The position numbers and the translations under genes are program-made. The notes below the pieces were generated by a model. It saw only the letters and a program-made list of their open reading frames with translations, was not told where the DNA came from and did not search any database. This document shows, piece after piece, positions 1 to 9,337 of a DNA stretch of 64,000 bases. This DNA comes from Roseisolibacter agri (GTDB lineage Bacteria > Gemmatimonadota > Gemmatimonadetes > Gemmatimonadales > Gemmatimonadaceae): positions 615,673-679,672 of the forward strand of contig NZ_BRXS01000004.1 of assembly GCF_030159095.1 (NCBI RefSeq), given 5' to 3'. Within the stretch, counting starts at the first letter, position 1, and each line of letters starts with the position of its first letter.

Positions 1-1
1 G

Positions 2-541
2 CTGGCGCTGGCCGCCGCTCGCGCGGTCGGCATCCCGCTCGACGTCGCCGCGCGCGGCCTCGCCGCGATGCCCGTGCCGAGCATGCGCTCGGCGTGGACG
101 CCGCTGGGGCGCGCGACGCTGGTGAACGACGCCTACAACGCCAACCCCGGCTCCACGCGCGCCGCGCTCGAGATGCTCGCGAACGCGGGCGCGGGCCGGC
201 AGCGCGTCGCGGTCCTCGGCTCGATGCGCGAGCTGGGCGCACAGGCCGACCGGCTGCACGCCGAGCTGGCGCGCGACGCGCTCGCGCGCGGCCTCGAGGT
301 CGTCGCCGGCGTGGGCGACTTCGCCACCGCGCTGCTGGCCGCGGCGCCGGGCGACCCGCGCGTGGTGGCCGCGCCCGACGTCGAGGAGCTGTGGCCGCTG
401 CTCGCGCCGCGGCTCGCGCCCGACGCCATGATCCTGCTCAAGGCGTCGCGCGGCGTGCGCCTGGAGCGGCTGGTGCCGCACCTCGAAGCCTGGGCGGGCG
501 TGACGGCCGACGCGGCCGCACCCGCCGCCGCATCGCACTGA
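2..541 (+). CDS. murF: UDP-N-acetylmuramoyl-tripeptide--D-Ala-D-Ala ligase, C-terminal part
   Basis: This is the 3' end of MurF, which adds D-Ala-D-Ala to UDP-MurNAc-tripeptide in the cytoplasm, the last soluble step before lipid I. The gene is cut by the left window edge. Its open frame runs from base 2 to the TGA at 539-541, so about 179 C-terminal residues are visible. The stretch VNDAYNANPGS is the typical MurF/Mur-ligase C-terminal motif, and LKASRGVRLERLV is the usual end of the family. mraY follows after 37 bases, the standard dcw order. The internal ATG at 68 is not the start. Confidence 0.93.
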   Translation: MALAAARAVGIPLDVAARGLAAMPVPSMRSAWTPLGRATLVNDAYNANPGSTRAALEMLANAGAGRQRVAVLGSMRELGAQADRLHAELARDALARGLEVVAGVGDFATALLAAAPGDPRVVAAPDVEELWPLLAPRLAPDAMILLKASRGVRLERLVPHLEAWAGVTADAAAPAAASH

Positions 542-578
542 CCACCGCCGCTCCACCTCTCCGCGTCCACCACGCCCC

Positions 579-1730
579 GTGCTCTTCTTCTTCCTGCAGC
601 CCTTCGCGCGCGACGTTCAGCTGTTCAACCTGCTGAACTACATCACGTTCCGCGCGGCCGGCGCGCTCGTGACCGCGCTGCTCATCGCGTTCGTGGTGGG
701 CCCGGCGATCGTGCGGCGGCTGCGCGCGATGGCGGTGCACCAGGTGGTGCGCGAGGGCACGCCGGACACGCACGCCGGCAAGGGCACGACGCCGACGATG
801 GGTGGGCTCATCATCCTCGCGGCGACGGTGGTGCCGGTCGCGCTCTGGGGCCGCTTCGACACGCGCGGCGGCGAGTACCTGCTGGTCGCCACGCTGGTGA
901 TGCTCTGGATGGGCGGCATCGGCTTCCTGGACGACTACCTCAAGATGCGGCAGAAGCGGCTCGGCCTGAAGAACGAGGGGCTGGTCGAGCGCTACAAGCT
1001 GGCGGGGCAGATCACCGCGGGCGTCGTGCTGGGGCTCTACCTCTGGCTCTCGCCGCTCTCCACGCTGCCGGGCGCGTCGACGACGCTGCCGTTCTTCAAG
1101 TACATGCTCATCGTGCCGGCGAGCGCCGCGCTGGCGTGGCTGTACGTGCCGTTCGTGACCTTCATCCTCACGGGCGCGAGCAACTCGGTGAACCTCACCG
1201 ACGGCCTGGATGGGCTGGCGACGGGGCTGACGGCGATCGCGGCCGCGACCTTCGCGCTGTTCGCGTACGTGATGGGCCGCATCGACACGAGCGCATACCT
1301 GCAGATCTTCTACCTGCGCGGCGCGGGCGAGCTGACGATCTTCTGCGCCGCGATCTTCGGCGCGTGCGTCGGCTTCCTCTGGTGGAACACGTTCCCGGCG
1401 CAGGTCTTCATGGGCGACACGGGCTCGCTCGGCCTCGGTGGCGCGCTGGGCGCGGTGGCGATCCTGCTCAAGAGCGAGTTCCTGCTGCTGATCATCGGCG
1501 GCGTGTTCGTGGCCGAGACGGTGTCGGTGATCCTGCAGCGCTCGATGTTCAAGTACCGCCGTCGCCGCTACGGGCTGGAGTACGCGCAGAAGCACCGCGT
1601 CTTCAAACGGGCGCCGCTGCACCACCACTTCGAGGTCGACGGGTGGCCCGAGACGCAGGTGGTGGTGCGCTTCTGGATCCTCGGGATCTTCTGCGCCATC
1701 CTGGCGCTGGCGACGCTCAAGCTGCGCTGA
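579..1730 (+). CDS. mraY: phospho-N-acetylmuramoyl-pentapeptide transferase
   Basis: This integral membrane enzyme moves phospho-MurNAc-pentapeptide onto undecaprenyl phosphate to make lipid I. The protein has 383 residues, slightly longer than E. coli MraY (360), with about ten hydrophobic segments. Family motifs are clear: GKGTTPTMGG near residue 68, the Asp pair GFLDDY (118-119), NLTDGLDGLATG (205-216) and the HHH motif APLHHHFE (348-350). The start is GTG at 579 with no obvious Shine-Dalgarno sequence. It lies between murF and murD in the dcw cluster. Confidence 0.96.
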   Translation: MLFFFLQPFARDVQLFNLLNYITFRAAGALVTALLIAFVVGPAIVRRLRAMAVHQVVREGTPDTHAGKGTTPTMGGLIILAATVVPVALWGRFDTRGGEYLLVATLVMLWMGGIGFLDDYLKMRQKRLGLKNEGLVERYKLAGQITAGVVLGLYLWLSPLSTLPGASTTLPFFKYMLIVPASAALAWLYVPFVTFILTGASNSVNLTDGLDGLATGLTAIAAATFALFAYVMGRIDTSAYLQIFYLRGAGELTIFCAAIFGACVGFLWWNTFPAQVFMGDTGSLGLGGALGAVAILLKSEFLLLIIGGVFVAETVSVILQRSMFKYRRRRYGLEYAQKHRVFKRAPLHHHFEVDGWPETQVVVRFWILGIFCAILALATLKLR

Positions 1731-1740
1731 GGACCGCCGG

Positions 1741-3147
1741 ATGAACGCGGGCATCTTCCGCGGCCGCCCGGCCGGCGAGGTCGCGGTCATCGGCCTCGGG
1801 AAGAGCGGGCGCAGCGTGGCCGAGCTGCTGGCGCGCGACGGCCACGCCGTCTACGCGTCCGATGCGGGCACGGGCGACGCCGCGCGCCAGGCCGCCGAGT
1901 CGCTGGCGGCGCTCGGCGTGGCGGTGCAGACGGGCGGGCACGACCTCGCGCGCATCGCACGGGCGGCGCTGGTGGTCGCGAGCCCCGGCGTCCCGCCCGA
2001 GGCGCCGCCGCTGGCCGCCGCGCGCGAGGCCGGCGTGCCGATCGTGGGCGAGATCGAGATCGCGCTGCACTACCTCCCCGCGCTGCGCACCGTCGGGATC
2101 ACCGGCACCAACGGGAAGACGACGACGACGGCGATCGTCGGCCACCTGCTGCGCGCGCTCGGGCACGACGCGGTGGACGCGGGCAACATCGGGACGCCGC
2201 TGGCGGAGCTGGCGCTGCGCGAGCGGCCGCCGGCGTGGGCGGCGCTGGAGCTGTCGTCGTTCCAGCTGCACGACACGCCGAGCGTCGACCCGACCGTGGG
2301 CGTGGTGACGAACCTCAGCCCCGACCACCTCGATCGCTACGCGTCCATCGACGCGTACTACGCGGACAAGGCGCGGCTGATGGCGAACGCGCACGCGGGC
2401 TCGCGCTGGGTGCTGAACGCCGACGACGCGGGCGTGCTCGCGCTGCATCGTCGCATCGGCGCCGAGCAGCTGGCCGGCGAGGTGCGCACCTTCTCGCTGC
2501 GCGATCCGTCGGCCGCGGCGCACTACGACCGCACGGCCGATGCGCTCATACTGGACGGCGCGCCGCTGCTGCCGCGCGCCGAGTTCCCGCTCCTCGGCGA
2601 TCACAACGTCGCCAACGCGCTCGCCGCCGCGCTTGCGGCCTGGATGGCGGACGAGGCGCACCGCACGCCCGAGGCGCGGCTGCGCATCGCCGACGCGCTG
2701 CGCGGCTTCCACGCGCTCAAGCACCGCATGGAGCCCGTCGGCACGTATGGCGGCGTCGCGTGGATCAACGACTCCAAGGCGACCAACGTATCGTCGACGC
2801 TGGTGGCCGTGCAGGGGATGACGCGGCCCTACGTCCTCCTCCTGGGTGGGCGGCACAAGGGCGAGCCGTACACCGCGCTGGCCGAGCCCTTCCGGCGGCA
2901 CGGGAAGGTCGTGCTCGCGTACGGCGAGGCCGCGCCCATCGTCGAGCAGGATCTGGGCAGGCTCGTGCCCGTCGAGCCGGTGGACGGCGACTTCGCGGCG
3001 GTGGTGGCGCGCGCGCGCGCGCTCACCGGTCCAGGCGACGCGGTGCTGCTGTCGCCGGCCTGCTCCAGCTTCGACATGTTCCGCAACTACGAGGAGCGCG
3101 GGGCCGAGTTCCGGCGGCTGGCCGCGGCGGAGCAGGGCACGGCCTGA
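1741..3147 (+). CDS. murD: UDP-N-acetylmuramoyl-L-alanine--D-glutamate ligase
   Basis: MurD adds D-glutamate to UDP-MurNAc-L-Ala in the cytoplasm. The 468-residue protein has an N-terminal nucleotide-sugar domain (VIGLGKSGRS, about residues 16-25) and the Mur-ligase ATP loop GITGTNGKTTTT (119-130). The central ELSSFQL and the C-terminal WINDSKATN and LLLGG elements are also typical of MurD. The ATG at 1741 follows a GAGGA stretch and lies 10 bases after the mraY stop. A 232-base gap follows before ftsW. Confidence 0.96.
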   Translation: MNAGIFRGRPAGEVAVIGLGKSGRSVAELLARDGHAVYASDAGTGDAARQAAESLAALGVAVQTGGHDLARIARAALVVASPGVPPEAPPLAAAREAGVPIVGEIEIALHYLPALRTVGITGTNGKTTTTAIVGHLLRALGHDAVDAGNIGTPLAELALRERPPAWAALELSSFQLHDTPSVDPTVGVVTNLSPDHLDRYASIDAYYADKARLMANAHAGSRWVLNADDAGVLALHRRIGAEQLAGEVRTFSLRDPSAAAHYDRTADALILDGAPLLPRAEFPLLGDHNVANALAAALAAWMADEAHRTPEARLRIADALRGFHALKHRMEPVGTYGGVAWINDSKATNVSSTLVAVQGMTRPYVLLLGGRHKGEPYTALAEPFRRHGKVVLAYGEAAPIVEQDLGRLVPVEPVDGDFAAVVARARALTGPGDAVLLSPACSSFDMFRNYEERGAEFRRLAAAEQGTA

Positions 3148-3309
3148 CCGCAAGCTGCGGGATGTGACGCGCAGCACGGCTCGCGCGTCGGGCCCCCGGA
3201 CACCCGGGCACGTCGTCCGATCGTCGGACGCGCCCGCGCCCCGGAGCGGGCATCCGCGCGAACGCGACGAACGCGCGCGCAAGCCCTGTCCACGGACGAC
3301 GTGACGCCC

Positions 3310-3315
3310 TACACT
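3310..3315 (+). promoter_or_regulatory. possible -10 box upstream of ftsW
   Basis: TACACT lies in the 232-base gap between murD and ftsW, 17 bases after a weak -35 match (TGTCCA, 3287-3292). The gap is the first sizeable break in the dcw run, so an internal promoter here is reasonable. A good Shine-Dalgarno sequence, AGGAG at 3370-3374, precedes the ftsW ATG at 3380. Confidence 0.35.
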
Positions 3316-3379
3316 GCGTCCTCCGTCGCCGTCCCGCCGCCGTGCACTCGCTCGAACAGCTGGAACCGCAGGAGCAGCC

Positions 3380-4633
3380 ATGACCACCGCCGCCGCGCGC
3401 GGGCTGGAGCCCGTCGCCGTCGGGAGCTACGACCGCCGGTCCGCTCCGCGTCAGGAGACCATCCCCCTCAACCGCGACCAGATCCGCGAGCGGTGGCGGA
3501 TGGGCGTCGAGGCGCGCGCGCTCGTGCTGGTGACGGCGGTGCTGCTCGCGTTCGGGCTCGCGGTGCTCTACAGCGCGAGCGCCATCGCCGCGGTGCAGGA
3601 GGGGCGCGGCAGCGCGCACTACTTCCTCAAGCAGCTGAGCGGCATCGCGGTCGGCGCGGTGGCCTTCGCGATCGTCGCGAAGGTGGACGCGGAGAAGTGG
3701 CGCGAGTGGGCGTGGCCGCTCATGGGAATCGCCATCTTCACGATGCTGCTGACGGTGCTCCCGTTCACGAAGAGCATCGCGCCGCCGATCCACGGGTCGC
3801 GCCGCTTCCTGTTCGGCGGGTCGCTGCAGCCGTCCGAGTTCGCGAAGCTCGCGATCATCGTCTGGACGTCGATGCTGCTGGTGAAGAAGCAGGAGACCGG
3901 TCAGCTGCGCCGCCTGAGCAAGGGGATGCTGCCGTTCCTGCTGGTGGTCGGCCTGCTGGCGGTGCTCGCGGCGCTCGAGCCCGACCTGTCGGTGGCGATG
4001 ATGTTCGTCATGATCATGGCGATCATCCTGTTCGCCGGCGGCGTGCGCATCGGGCACTTCATCGCGCTCGGGATCATGGGCATCCCGGTGCTCTGGCACG
4101 AGCTGGAGCGCCTCAACTACGTCGTGCAGCGCCTCCTCGCCTTCCTCGGCACGAGCGACGCGCGTGCGGAGATCAGCTACCAGCTGAAGCAGTCGCTCGT
4201 CGCCGTGGGCTCGGGCGGGCTGCTGGGCACGGGCTTCGGCCAGGGGCGCCAGCAGTACGGCTTCCTTCCGTTCCCGTACTCCGACTTCATCGGCAGCAAC
4301 ATCGGCGAGGAGTGGGGCTTCGTGGGCCTGACGCTGCTGACGGCCGCCTACGCGCTCTACACGTACCTCGGCTTCCGCATCGCGCGGCAGGCGCGCACGC
4401 GCTTCCAGCAGCTGCTCGCGGTGGGGCTGACGATGATGATGGCGCTGACCGCGTACCTGCACCTGGGCGTCGTCATCGGCCTGCTGCCGACGACGGGGCT
4501 GACGCTGCCGTTCATCTCGTACGGCCGCTCGAACCTGGTGCTGTCGCTGCTGATGACGGGGCTGCTGGTGAACGTCGGCAGCGAGCGCCAGCGCGTGGTG
4601 GGAGAGAGCGCGACGAACCCACTGGGAGCCTGA
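3380..4633 (+). CDS. ftsW: SEDS-family septal peptidoglycan glycosyltransferase FtsW
   Basis: FtsW is the SEDS glycan polymerase of the divisome and works in the inner membrane with a class B PBP. The protein has 417 residues: a cytoplasmic N-terminus of about 45 residues, a first membrane span near 47-67, and about ten spans in all. The family signature LPTTGLTLPFISYG starts at residue 369. It is followed by RSN where the common form is GSS, a small departure from consensus. The ATG at 3380 has AGGAG six bases upstream. The position between murD and murG supports FtsW over RodA. Confidence 0.94.
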   Translation: MTTAAARGLEPVAVGSYDRRSAPRQETIPLNRDQIRERWRMGVEARALVLVTAVLLAFGLAVLYSASAIAAVQEGRGSAHYFLKQLSGIAVGAVAFAIVAKVDAEKWREWAWPLMGIAIFTMLLTVLPFTKSIAPPIHGSRRFLFGGSLQPSEFAKLAIIVWTSMLLVKKQETGQLRRLSKGMLPFLLVVGLLAVLAALEPDLSVAMMFVMIMAIILFAGGVRIGHFIALGIMGIPVLWHELERLNYVVQRLLAFLGTSDARAEISYQLKQSLVAVGSGGLLGTGFGQGRQQYGFLPFPYSDFIGSNIGEEWGFVGLTLLTAAYALYTYLGFRIARQARTRFQQLLAVGLTMMMALTAYLHLGVVIGLLPTTGLTLPFISYGRSNLVLSLLMTGLLVNVGSERQRVVGESATNPLGA

Positions 4634-4658
4634 TGCACGGGCTCTCGCCGAGCGCCGA

Positions 4659-5777
4659 ATGAACACCCTCTCGGTGGTCGTCACCGGCGGCGGCACCGGC
4701 GGTCACCTCTATCCCGGCCTGGCGATCGCGCGCGCCCTCGTGCGCGCCGACGCGCGCGTGCAGCCGTTCTTCGTGGGCGCGCAGCGCGGCATCGAGCGCG
4801 AGGTGCTGCCGACGACGGAGTTCGAGCACCTGCTGCTCGACCTGCATCCGCTCTATCGCCAGCGACCCTGGGAGAACTGGCGCACGCTCGCCGGCGCCGC
4901 GCGCTCGTGGGGCGCGCTCGGCCGGCTGTTCGCGGAGCGGCGCCCGCGCGCGGTCATCGGGACGGGCGGCTACGCCGCGGCGCTGGCGCTCGCGTACGGC
5001 GCAATGCACGGCGTGCCGATCATGCTGCAGGAGGCGGACAGCAACCCGGGCCAGACGACGCGCCTCTTCGCGCGCCGCGCGCACGACGTCTTCCTCGGCT
5101 TCCCCGAGGGCGCGGCGAAGCTGTCGCCGGGCGCGCACACGCAGGTGCACGCGTTCGGCAACCCGATCGAGCCACCGCCGGCCGACCGCCCGGATCGCGC
5201 CGCGGCGCGCGCCCGCTGGGAGCTGCCCGCCGACGTGCGGATGGTCCTGCTGGCGTTCGGCGGGAGCCAGGGCGCGCGGGCGCTGAACGAGGCGCTGGCC
5301 GCGTGGGTGCGCGAGGGGCTGCCGGCCGGCCTCGGGCTGGTCTGGGCGACCGGCCGCGGACAGTTCGAGCCGTACGCCGCGCTCGACCGGGCGGCCGGCG
5401 GCCGCGTCCGCGTGGTCCCGTACCTCGCGCCCATCGCGGAGGCGTACGCCGCCGCCGACCTCGCGCTCACCCGCGCGGGGGCGATGTCGATCGCGGAGCT
5501 CTGCGCGTGGGGGCTGCCGGCCGTCCTGGTGCCGCTGCCGACCGCGGCGCAGGACCACCAGACCCACAACGCCCGCGCCCTCGAGGCGGCCGGGGCCGCG
5601 GTGCACCTGCCCCAGCGCGAGCTGTCGGCGCAGCGACTGCAGACGCTCGTCGGCGACCTGCTGGCGGCGCCCGACCGCCTGCGCGCACTGGCCGACGCGG
5701 CCGCGTCGCGCGGGCGGCCGGACGCCGCGGCGCGGATCGCGGCCCGGATCCTGACGACCGTCGGCGGCGCCGGGTGA
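4659..5777 (+). CDS. murG: UDP-N-acetylglucosamine--lipid I GlcNAc transferase
   Basis: MurG is the peripheral membrane GT28 enzyme that turns lipid I into lipid II. In its 372 residues the N-terminal GGGTGGHLYPGLA (from about residue 10), the acceptor-side motif DSNPGQTTR, and GGSQGARALN at the start of the C-terminal Rossmann domain are present. The donor-binding TRAGAMSIAELCAWG and PLPTAAQDHQTHNA motifs are also visible. The ATG at 4659 comes 25 bases after the ftsW stop. murC follows after a 70-base gap that contains a promoter-like sequence. Confidence 0.95.
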   Translation: MNTLSVVVTGGGTGGHLYPGLAIARALVRADARVQPFFVGAQRGIEREVLPTTEFEHLLLDLHPLYRQRPWENWRTLAGAARSWGALGRLFAERRPRAVIGTGGYAAALALAYGAMHGVPIMLQEADSNPGQTTRLFARRAHDVFLGFPEGAAKLSPGAHTQVHAFGNPIEPPPADRPDRAAARARWELPADVRMVLLAFGGSQGARALNEALAAWVREGLPAGLGLVWATGRGQFEPYAALDRAAGGRVRVVPYLAPIAEAYAAADLALTRAGAMSIAELCAWGLPAVLVPLPTAAQDHQTHNARALEAAGAAVHLPQRELSAQRLQTLVGDLLAAPDRLRALADAAASRGRPDAAARIAARILTTVGGAG

Positions 5778-5806
5778 GCCCCGATCCTCGTCCGGATGGC
5801 CTTGCC

Positions 5807-5835
5807 TTGAGGGCGTCCCACCAGCCCGTCATATT
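5807..5835 (+). promoter_or_regulatory. candidate promoter for murC
   Basis: TTGAGG (5807-5812) and CATATT (5830-5835) are separated by 17 bases in the murG-murC gap. Transcription would start about 6-7 bases past the -10, leaving a leader of only about five bases before the murC ATG at 5848. The mRNA would then be nearly leaderless, and no Shine-Dalgarno sequence is visible. Confidence 0.5.
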
Positions 5836-5847
5836 GCGCCGGCCGCC

Positions 5848-7254
5848 ATGCCCCTCCTTCTGAATCCCGATCCCCGCCCGGTCCACTTTGTCGGCATCGC
5901 CGGCGCCGGGATGAGTGCGCTCGCCGAGCTCTTCGTCCGCCGCGGCGCCACGGTCACGGGATGCGACGCCAACCCCGCCCAGGTCGACGACCTGCGCCGG
6001 CTGGGCGTCGAGGTCACCGCGGGACACGACCCGGCGCACGTCGCGGGCGCGCGCGCGCTCGTCGTCACGTCGGCGATGCCGAAGGACCATCCCGAGCTGG
6101 AGGCCGCCCGCGCCGCGGGCCTGCCCGTCATCCGCCGCGCCGAGGCGCTGGCGGAGGCGATCGCGGGGGGCGCGTGCATCGGCATCGCGGGGACGCACGG
6201 CAAGACGACGACAACCGTGCTGACGACCGAGGCGCTCGCCGCCGCGGGGCTCGCGCCGACGGGTGTGGTCGGCGGGCGCGTGGGCGCGTGGGGCGGCAAC
6301 CTGCGCTTCGACGGCGTCGAGCGCTTCGTCGTCGAGGCGGACGAGTACGACCGCTCGTTCCTCGCGCTGACGCCCACGGTGGCAGTGGTGACGAACGTCG
6401 AGGCGGACCACCTCGACATCTACGCCGATCTGGACGACATCCGCGCGACGTTCGCGGAGTTCGTGAGCCGCGCGCGTTTCGCGGTCGCGTGCGCGGACGA
6501 CGCGGGTGCCAACGCGCTGCCGTATCCGACGACGTCCGAGGTCGTGCGCTACGGCGTCGCCGCGCCGCATCCGCATCCCGACGCGCGGCTCGTCGCGCAC
6601 GACCTGCGTGTCGAGCCGCGCGCCGACGGCGACCGCACGGTCTTCGACGTCGTCTACGACGGCAAGCCGCTCGGCGCGGTCGCGCTGCGCGTGCCGGGCG
6701 CGCACAACGTGCGCAACGCGCTCGCCGCGATCGGCGTGGGCCTCCTGCTCGGCGCCACGCTCGACGCGATGCGTCCGGGGCTGGAGGCGTTCGGCGGCGT
6801 CGAGCGCCGCTTCCAGCGCCTCGGCGAGGCGGGCGGCGTGCAGGTCGTCGACGACTACGCGCACCATCCGACGGAGGTCGCCGCGACGCTCGCCGCCGCG
6901 CGCACCGCGTATCCCGGGCGTCGTGTGGTGGCCGCCTTCCAGCCGCACCTCTTCACGCGCACGCGCGACTTCGCGGGCGCGTTCGGCGAGGCGCTGGCGG
7001 GCGCCGATTCGGTCTTCCTCACGGAGATCTACCAGGCGCGCGAGCAGCCCATCGCGGGCGTCACCGCCGGGCTGGTGGAGGAGGCCGCGCGCGCGGCGGG
7101 TCGCCCGGTGACCTGGCGCGGCCCGCGCGACGGGCTGGCCGAGGCGCTGGCCTCGCACGTGGCGCCGGGCGACGTCGTGCTGACGCTCGGCGCGGGCGAC
7201 GTGACCCGGACCGGTCCCGAGCTGCTGGCCCGGCTGTCCGGCCGCGACGCATGA
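5848..7254 (+). CDS. murC: UDP-N-acetylmuramate--L-alanine ligase
   Basis: MurC joins L-alanine to UDP-MurNAc, the first amino-acid step of the peptide stem. The protein has 468 residues. It shows the N-terminal VGIAGAGMSALAEL fold, the ATP loop GIAGTHGKTTTT (112-123), the VVEADEYDRSF motif and the C-terminal DDYAHHPTEV motif characteristic of MurC/Mpl. Neighbours and the absence of Mpl-specific context support MurC. The stop TGA overlaps the ftsQ start in an ATGA. murB and ddl, often placed next, are absent here. Confidence 0.95.
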   Translation: MPLLLNPDPRPVHFVGIAGAGMSALAELFVRRGATVTGCDANPAQVDDLRRLGVEVTAGHDPAHVAGARALVVTSAMPKDHPELEAARAAGLPVIRRAEALAEAIAGGACIGIAGTHGKTTTTVLTTEALAAAGLAPTGVVGGRVGAWGGNLRFDGVERFVVEADEYDRSFLALTPTVAVVTNVEADHLDIYADLDDIRATFAEFVSRARFAVACADDAGANALPYPTTSEVVRYGVAAPHPHPDARLVAHDLRVEPRADGDRTVFDVVYDGKPLGAVALRVPGAHNVRNALAAIGVGLLLGATLDAMRPGLEAFGGVERRFQRLGEAGGVQVVDDYAHHPTEVAATLAAARTAYPGRRVVAAFQPHLFTRTRDFAGAFGEALAGADSVFLTEIYQAREQPIAGVTAGLVEEAARAAGRPVTWRGPRDGLAEALASHVAPGDVVLTLGAGDVTRTGPELLARLSGRDA

Positions 7255-8024
7255 GCGAGGAGGCGGAGAGGCCGTCGCGCCGCGTCTGGACGAGCGGCCG
7301 CATCGCGTGGGCGGCCGTGGCCCTCGCCCTGGCGGGGACGGTGCTGACGTCGCCGGCCTGGGGCCCGCGCGCGCTGTCGTCGCTCGCCTTCTTCCGGGTC
7401 CGCCGCGTCGAGCTGGACGGGGTCCGCTACGCGTCCGCCGCCGAGCTGGTGAGCCGGCTCCGGGTGGACACGCTGACGTCGATCTGGACCGAGCTGGCGC
7501 CGCTCGAGAAGCGGGTCGCCGGCCATCCGATGGTCGCGAAGGCGACGGTCGTGCGCCGGCTGCCGGGGACGCTCCGCGTCCAGGTGGACGAGCGTGTGCC
7601 CGTGGCGATGGCCCCGGCGCGGGCCGGGATCGCGGTCTACGACTCGGCGGGCACGGCCCTTCCCGTGGAGCCGAGCTCGGCCGGTGGGCTGGACGTGCCC
7701 CTGGTGGCGGTGCGAGATACCACGCTGCTGCGGCTGCTCGGCCGGATGCGCCGCGAGGCGCCGCGGCTGTTCGCGCGGGTGAGCGAGGCGCGCCGGGCCG
7801 CGGGACCGGGCGGGGCGCGCGACGAGTTCGAGTTCACGGTGACGTCGCCCGCGCCGGCTGGCGCGTGGGGCGGCACCACGGTCGTGGTGCGCGCGATGGC
7901 GGACGTCTCCGTCGAGCGCCTCGCGGACCTCGTGCCGGTGGAGGACGACCTGCAGCGCCGCCGCGTGCGCGTGGCCGAGATCGACCTCCGCTATCGAGAC
8001 CAGGTGATCGCCAGACTGCAATGA
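7251..8024 (+). CDS. ftsQ: cell division protein FtsQ
   Basis: FtsQ is a bitopic divisome protein that links early and late division proteins. The ATG at 7251 overlaps the murC stop, giving 257 residues. The sequence has a short cytoplasmic arm, one membrane span (about 18-38), then a POTRA-like domain beginning FFRVRRVELDGVRY and running to about residue 115. A less conserved C-terminal domain follows. Sequence conservation in this family is low, so the call rests on topology, POTRA pattern and position between murC and ftsA. The stop overlaps ftsA in ATGA. Confidence 0.88.
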   Translation: MSEEAERPSRRVWTSGRIAWAAVALALAGTVLTSPAWGPRALSSLAFFRVRRVELDGVRYASAAELVSRLRVDTLTSIWTELAPLEKRVAGHPMVAKATVVRRLPGTLRVQVDERVPVAMAPARAGIAVYDSAGTALPVEPSSAGGLDVPLVAVRDTTLLRLLGRMRREAPRLFARVSEARRAAGPGGARDEFEFTVTSPAPAGAWGGTTVVVRAMADVSVERLADLVPVEDDLQRRRVRVAEIDLRYRDQVIARLQ

Positions 8025-9295
8025 AGCACGAGAGACTCGTCGCGGGGCTCGACATCGGTTCGGCGCGGACCACCGCGATCATCGCGGAGGTCGTCGGCGA
8101 GCTGCCCAAGCGGCCCGGGATCCGCGTGCTGGGCGTCGGGCAGGCGCCGACGACCGGGATGCGGAAGGGGATCGTCGCGAACATCGAGGAGACGGCGCGC
8201 TCGATCACGCGCGCGCTCGAGGACGCGCAGCGCATGGCCGGCGCGTCCGTCGACAGCGCGTTCGTCGGCATCGCGGGCGAGCACGTGCAGGCGATGACGA
8301 GCAAGGGGATCGTCGCCGTCGCCGGCGACGAGATCTCGCGCGCGGACGTCGAGCGCGTGAACGCCGTCGCGCGCGCGCACGCGATCCCGCAGGACCGCGA
8401 GCTGCTGCACGCGATCCCGCAGGAGTACACCGTCGACCGCACCGGCGGCATCCAGGATCCGGTCGGCATGACGGGCACGCGGCTGGAGACCGAGATGTAT
8501 CTGGTCACCATCGGCGCGCAGCCCGCGACCAACCTGCGCAAGAGCGTGGAGCGCGCGGGGCTGAAGGTGCGCGAGCTGGTGCTCGAGCCGCTCGCCAGCT
8601 CGCTCACGGTGCTGAGCGAGGACGAGAAGGACATGGGCGTCGTGCTCGTGGAGCTCGGCGCCGCGGCGACCGACGTCGCCCTGTTCCACGAGGGGAAGAT
8701 CCGTCACCTCGCGACGGTGCCGTTCGGCGGCGCGCACGTGACGAACGATCTGGTGCACGGCGTCGGCGTGACGCAGAGCGACGCCGAGTCGCTGAAGGAG
8801 CACTACGGCGTCGCGCTCGAGTCGCTCGTCGACCCGACCGAGGTGATCGAGCTGCCGCCGAGCGCCGCGCACGGCGAGCGGCAGATCCCGCGCGAGCTGC
8901 TGGCGCACATCATCCATCAGCGGCTGGACGAGATCTTCGACCTCGTGCAGCGCGGCGTGGAAGGCGCGGGCTACGGTGGACGCATCAGCGGCGGCTTCGT
9001 GCTCACCGGCGGCGGCGCGGAGATGCCGGGCGTGACGGAGCTGGCGACGGACGTGTTCGGCGCCAACGTGCGGCTCGGGATGCCGCGCGACTTCGTGGGC
9101 GGGCTGCGTGAGACGGTGGAGTCGCCGCGCGCGGTGACGGCGGTCGGGCTGGCGCTCTACGGCGCCTCACGTCTCGCGCTGCGCGGCGCGTCGGGCGCCA
9201 CCGGCGCGGTGAGCGGCAAGCGCATCGCGATCCCCGCGCCCGGTGTGGACAAGTGGGCGCAGCGACTGAAGCTCTGGCTGCAGGATTTCTTCTGA
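8021..9295 (+). CDS. ftsA: cell division protein FtsA
   Basis: FtsA is the actin-like ATPase that anchors FtsZ filaments to the inner membrane. The ATG at 8021 (MKHERLVAGLDIGSART) overlaps the ftsQ stop and gives 424 residues. Visible elements are the phosphate-1 loop GLDIGSARTTAIIAEV, the SHS2/1C region, VLVELGAAATDVALF (phosphate 2) and FVLTGGGAEMPG (adenosine motif). The C-terminal end KWAQRLKLWLQDFF fits the amphipathic membrane-targeting helix. A strong GC hairpin follows at 9305-9337. Confidence 0.95.
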   Translation: MKHERLVAGLDIGSARTTAIIAEVVGELPKRPGIRVLGVGQAPTTGMRKGIVANIEETARSITRALEDAQRMAGASVDSAFVGIAGEHVQAMTSKGIVAVAGDEISRADVERVNAVARAHAIPQDRELLHAIPQEYTVDRTGGIQDPVGMTGTRLETEMYLVTIGAQPATNLRKSVERAGLKVRELVLEPLASSLTVLSEDEKDMGVVLVELGAAATDVALFHEGKIRHLATVPFGGAHVTNDLVHGVGVTQSDAESLKEHYGVALESLVDPTEVIELPPSAAHGERQIPRELLAHIIHQRLDEIFDLVQRGVEGAGYGGRISGGFVLTGGGAEMPGVTELATDVFGANVRLGMPRDFVGGLRETVESPRAVTAVGLALYGASRLALRGASGATGAVSGKRIAIPAPGVDKWAQRLKLWLQDFF

Positions 9296-9304
9296 GCGAC
9301 GTGC

Positions 9305-9337
9305 AGCGGGCCGCCACGATACGCGTGGCGGCCCGCT
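9305..9337 (+). terminator. strong GC-rich hairpin after ftsA
   Basis: A perfect 14-bp stem (9305-9318 with 9324-9337) encloses the five-base loop ATACG, ten bases past the ftsA stop. It lacks a clear T tract, so it may terminate, attenuate or protect the 3' end. It separates ftsQA from ftsZ, which has its own leader. Confidence 0.6.
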
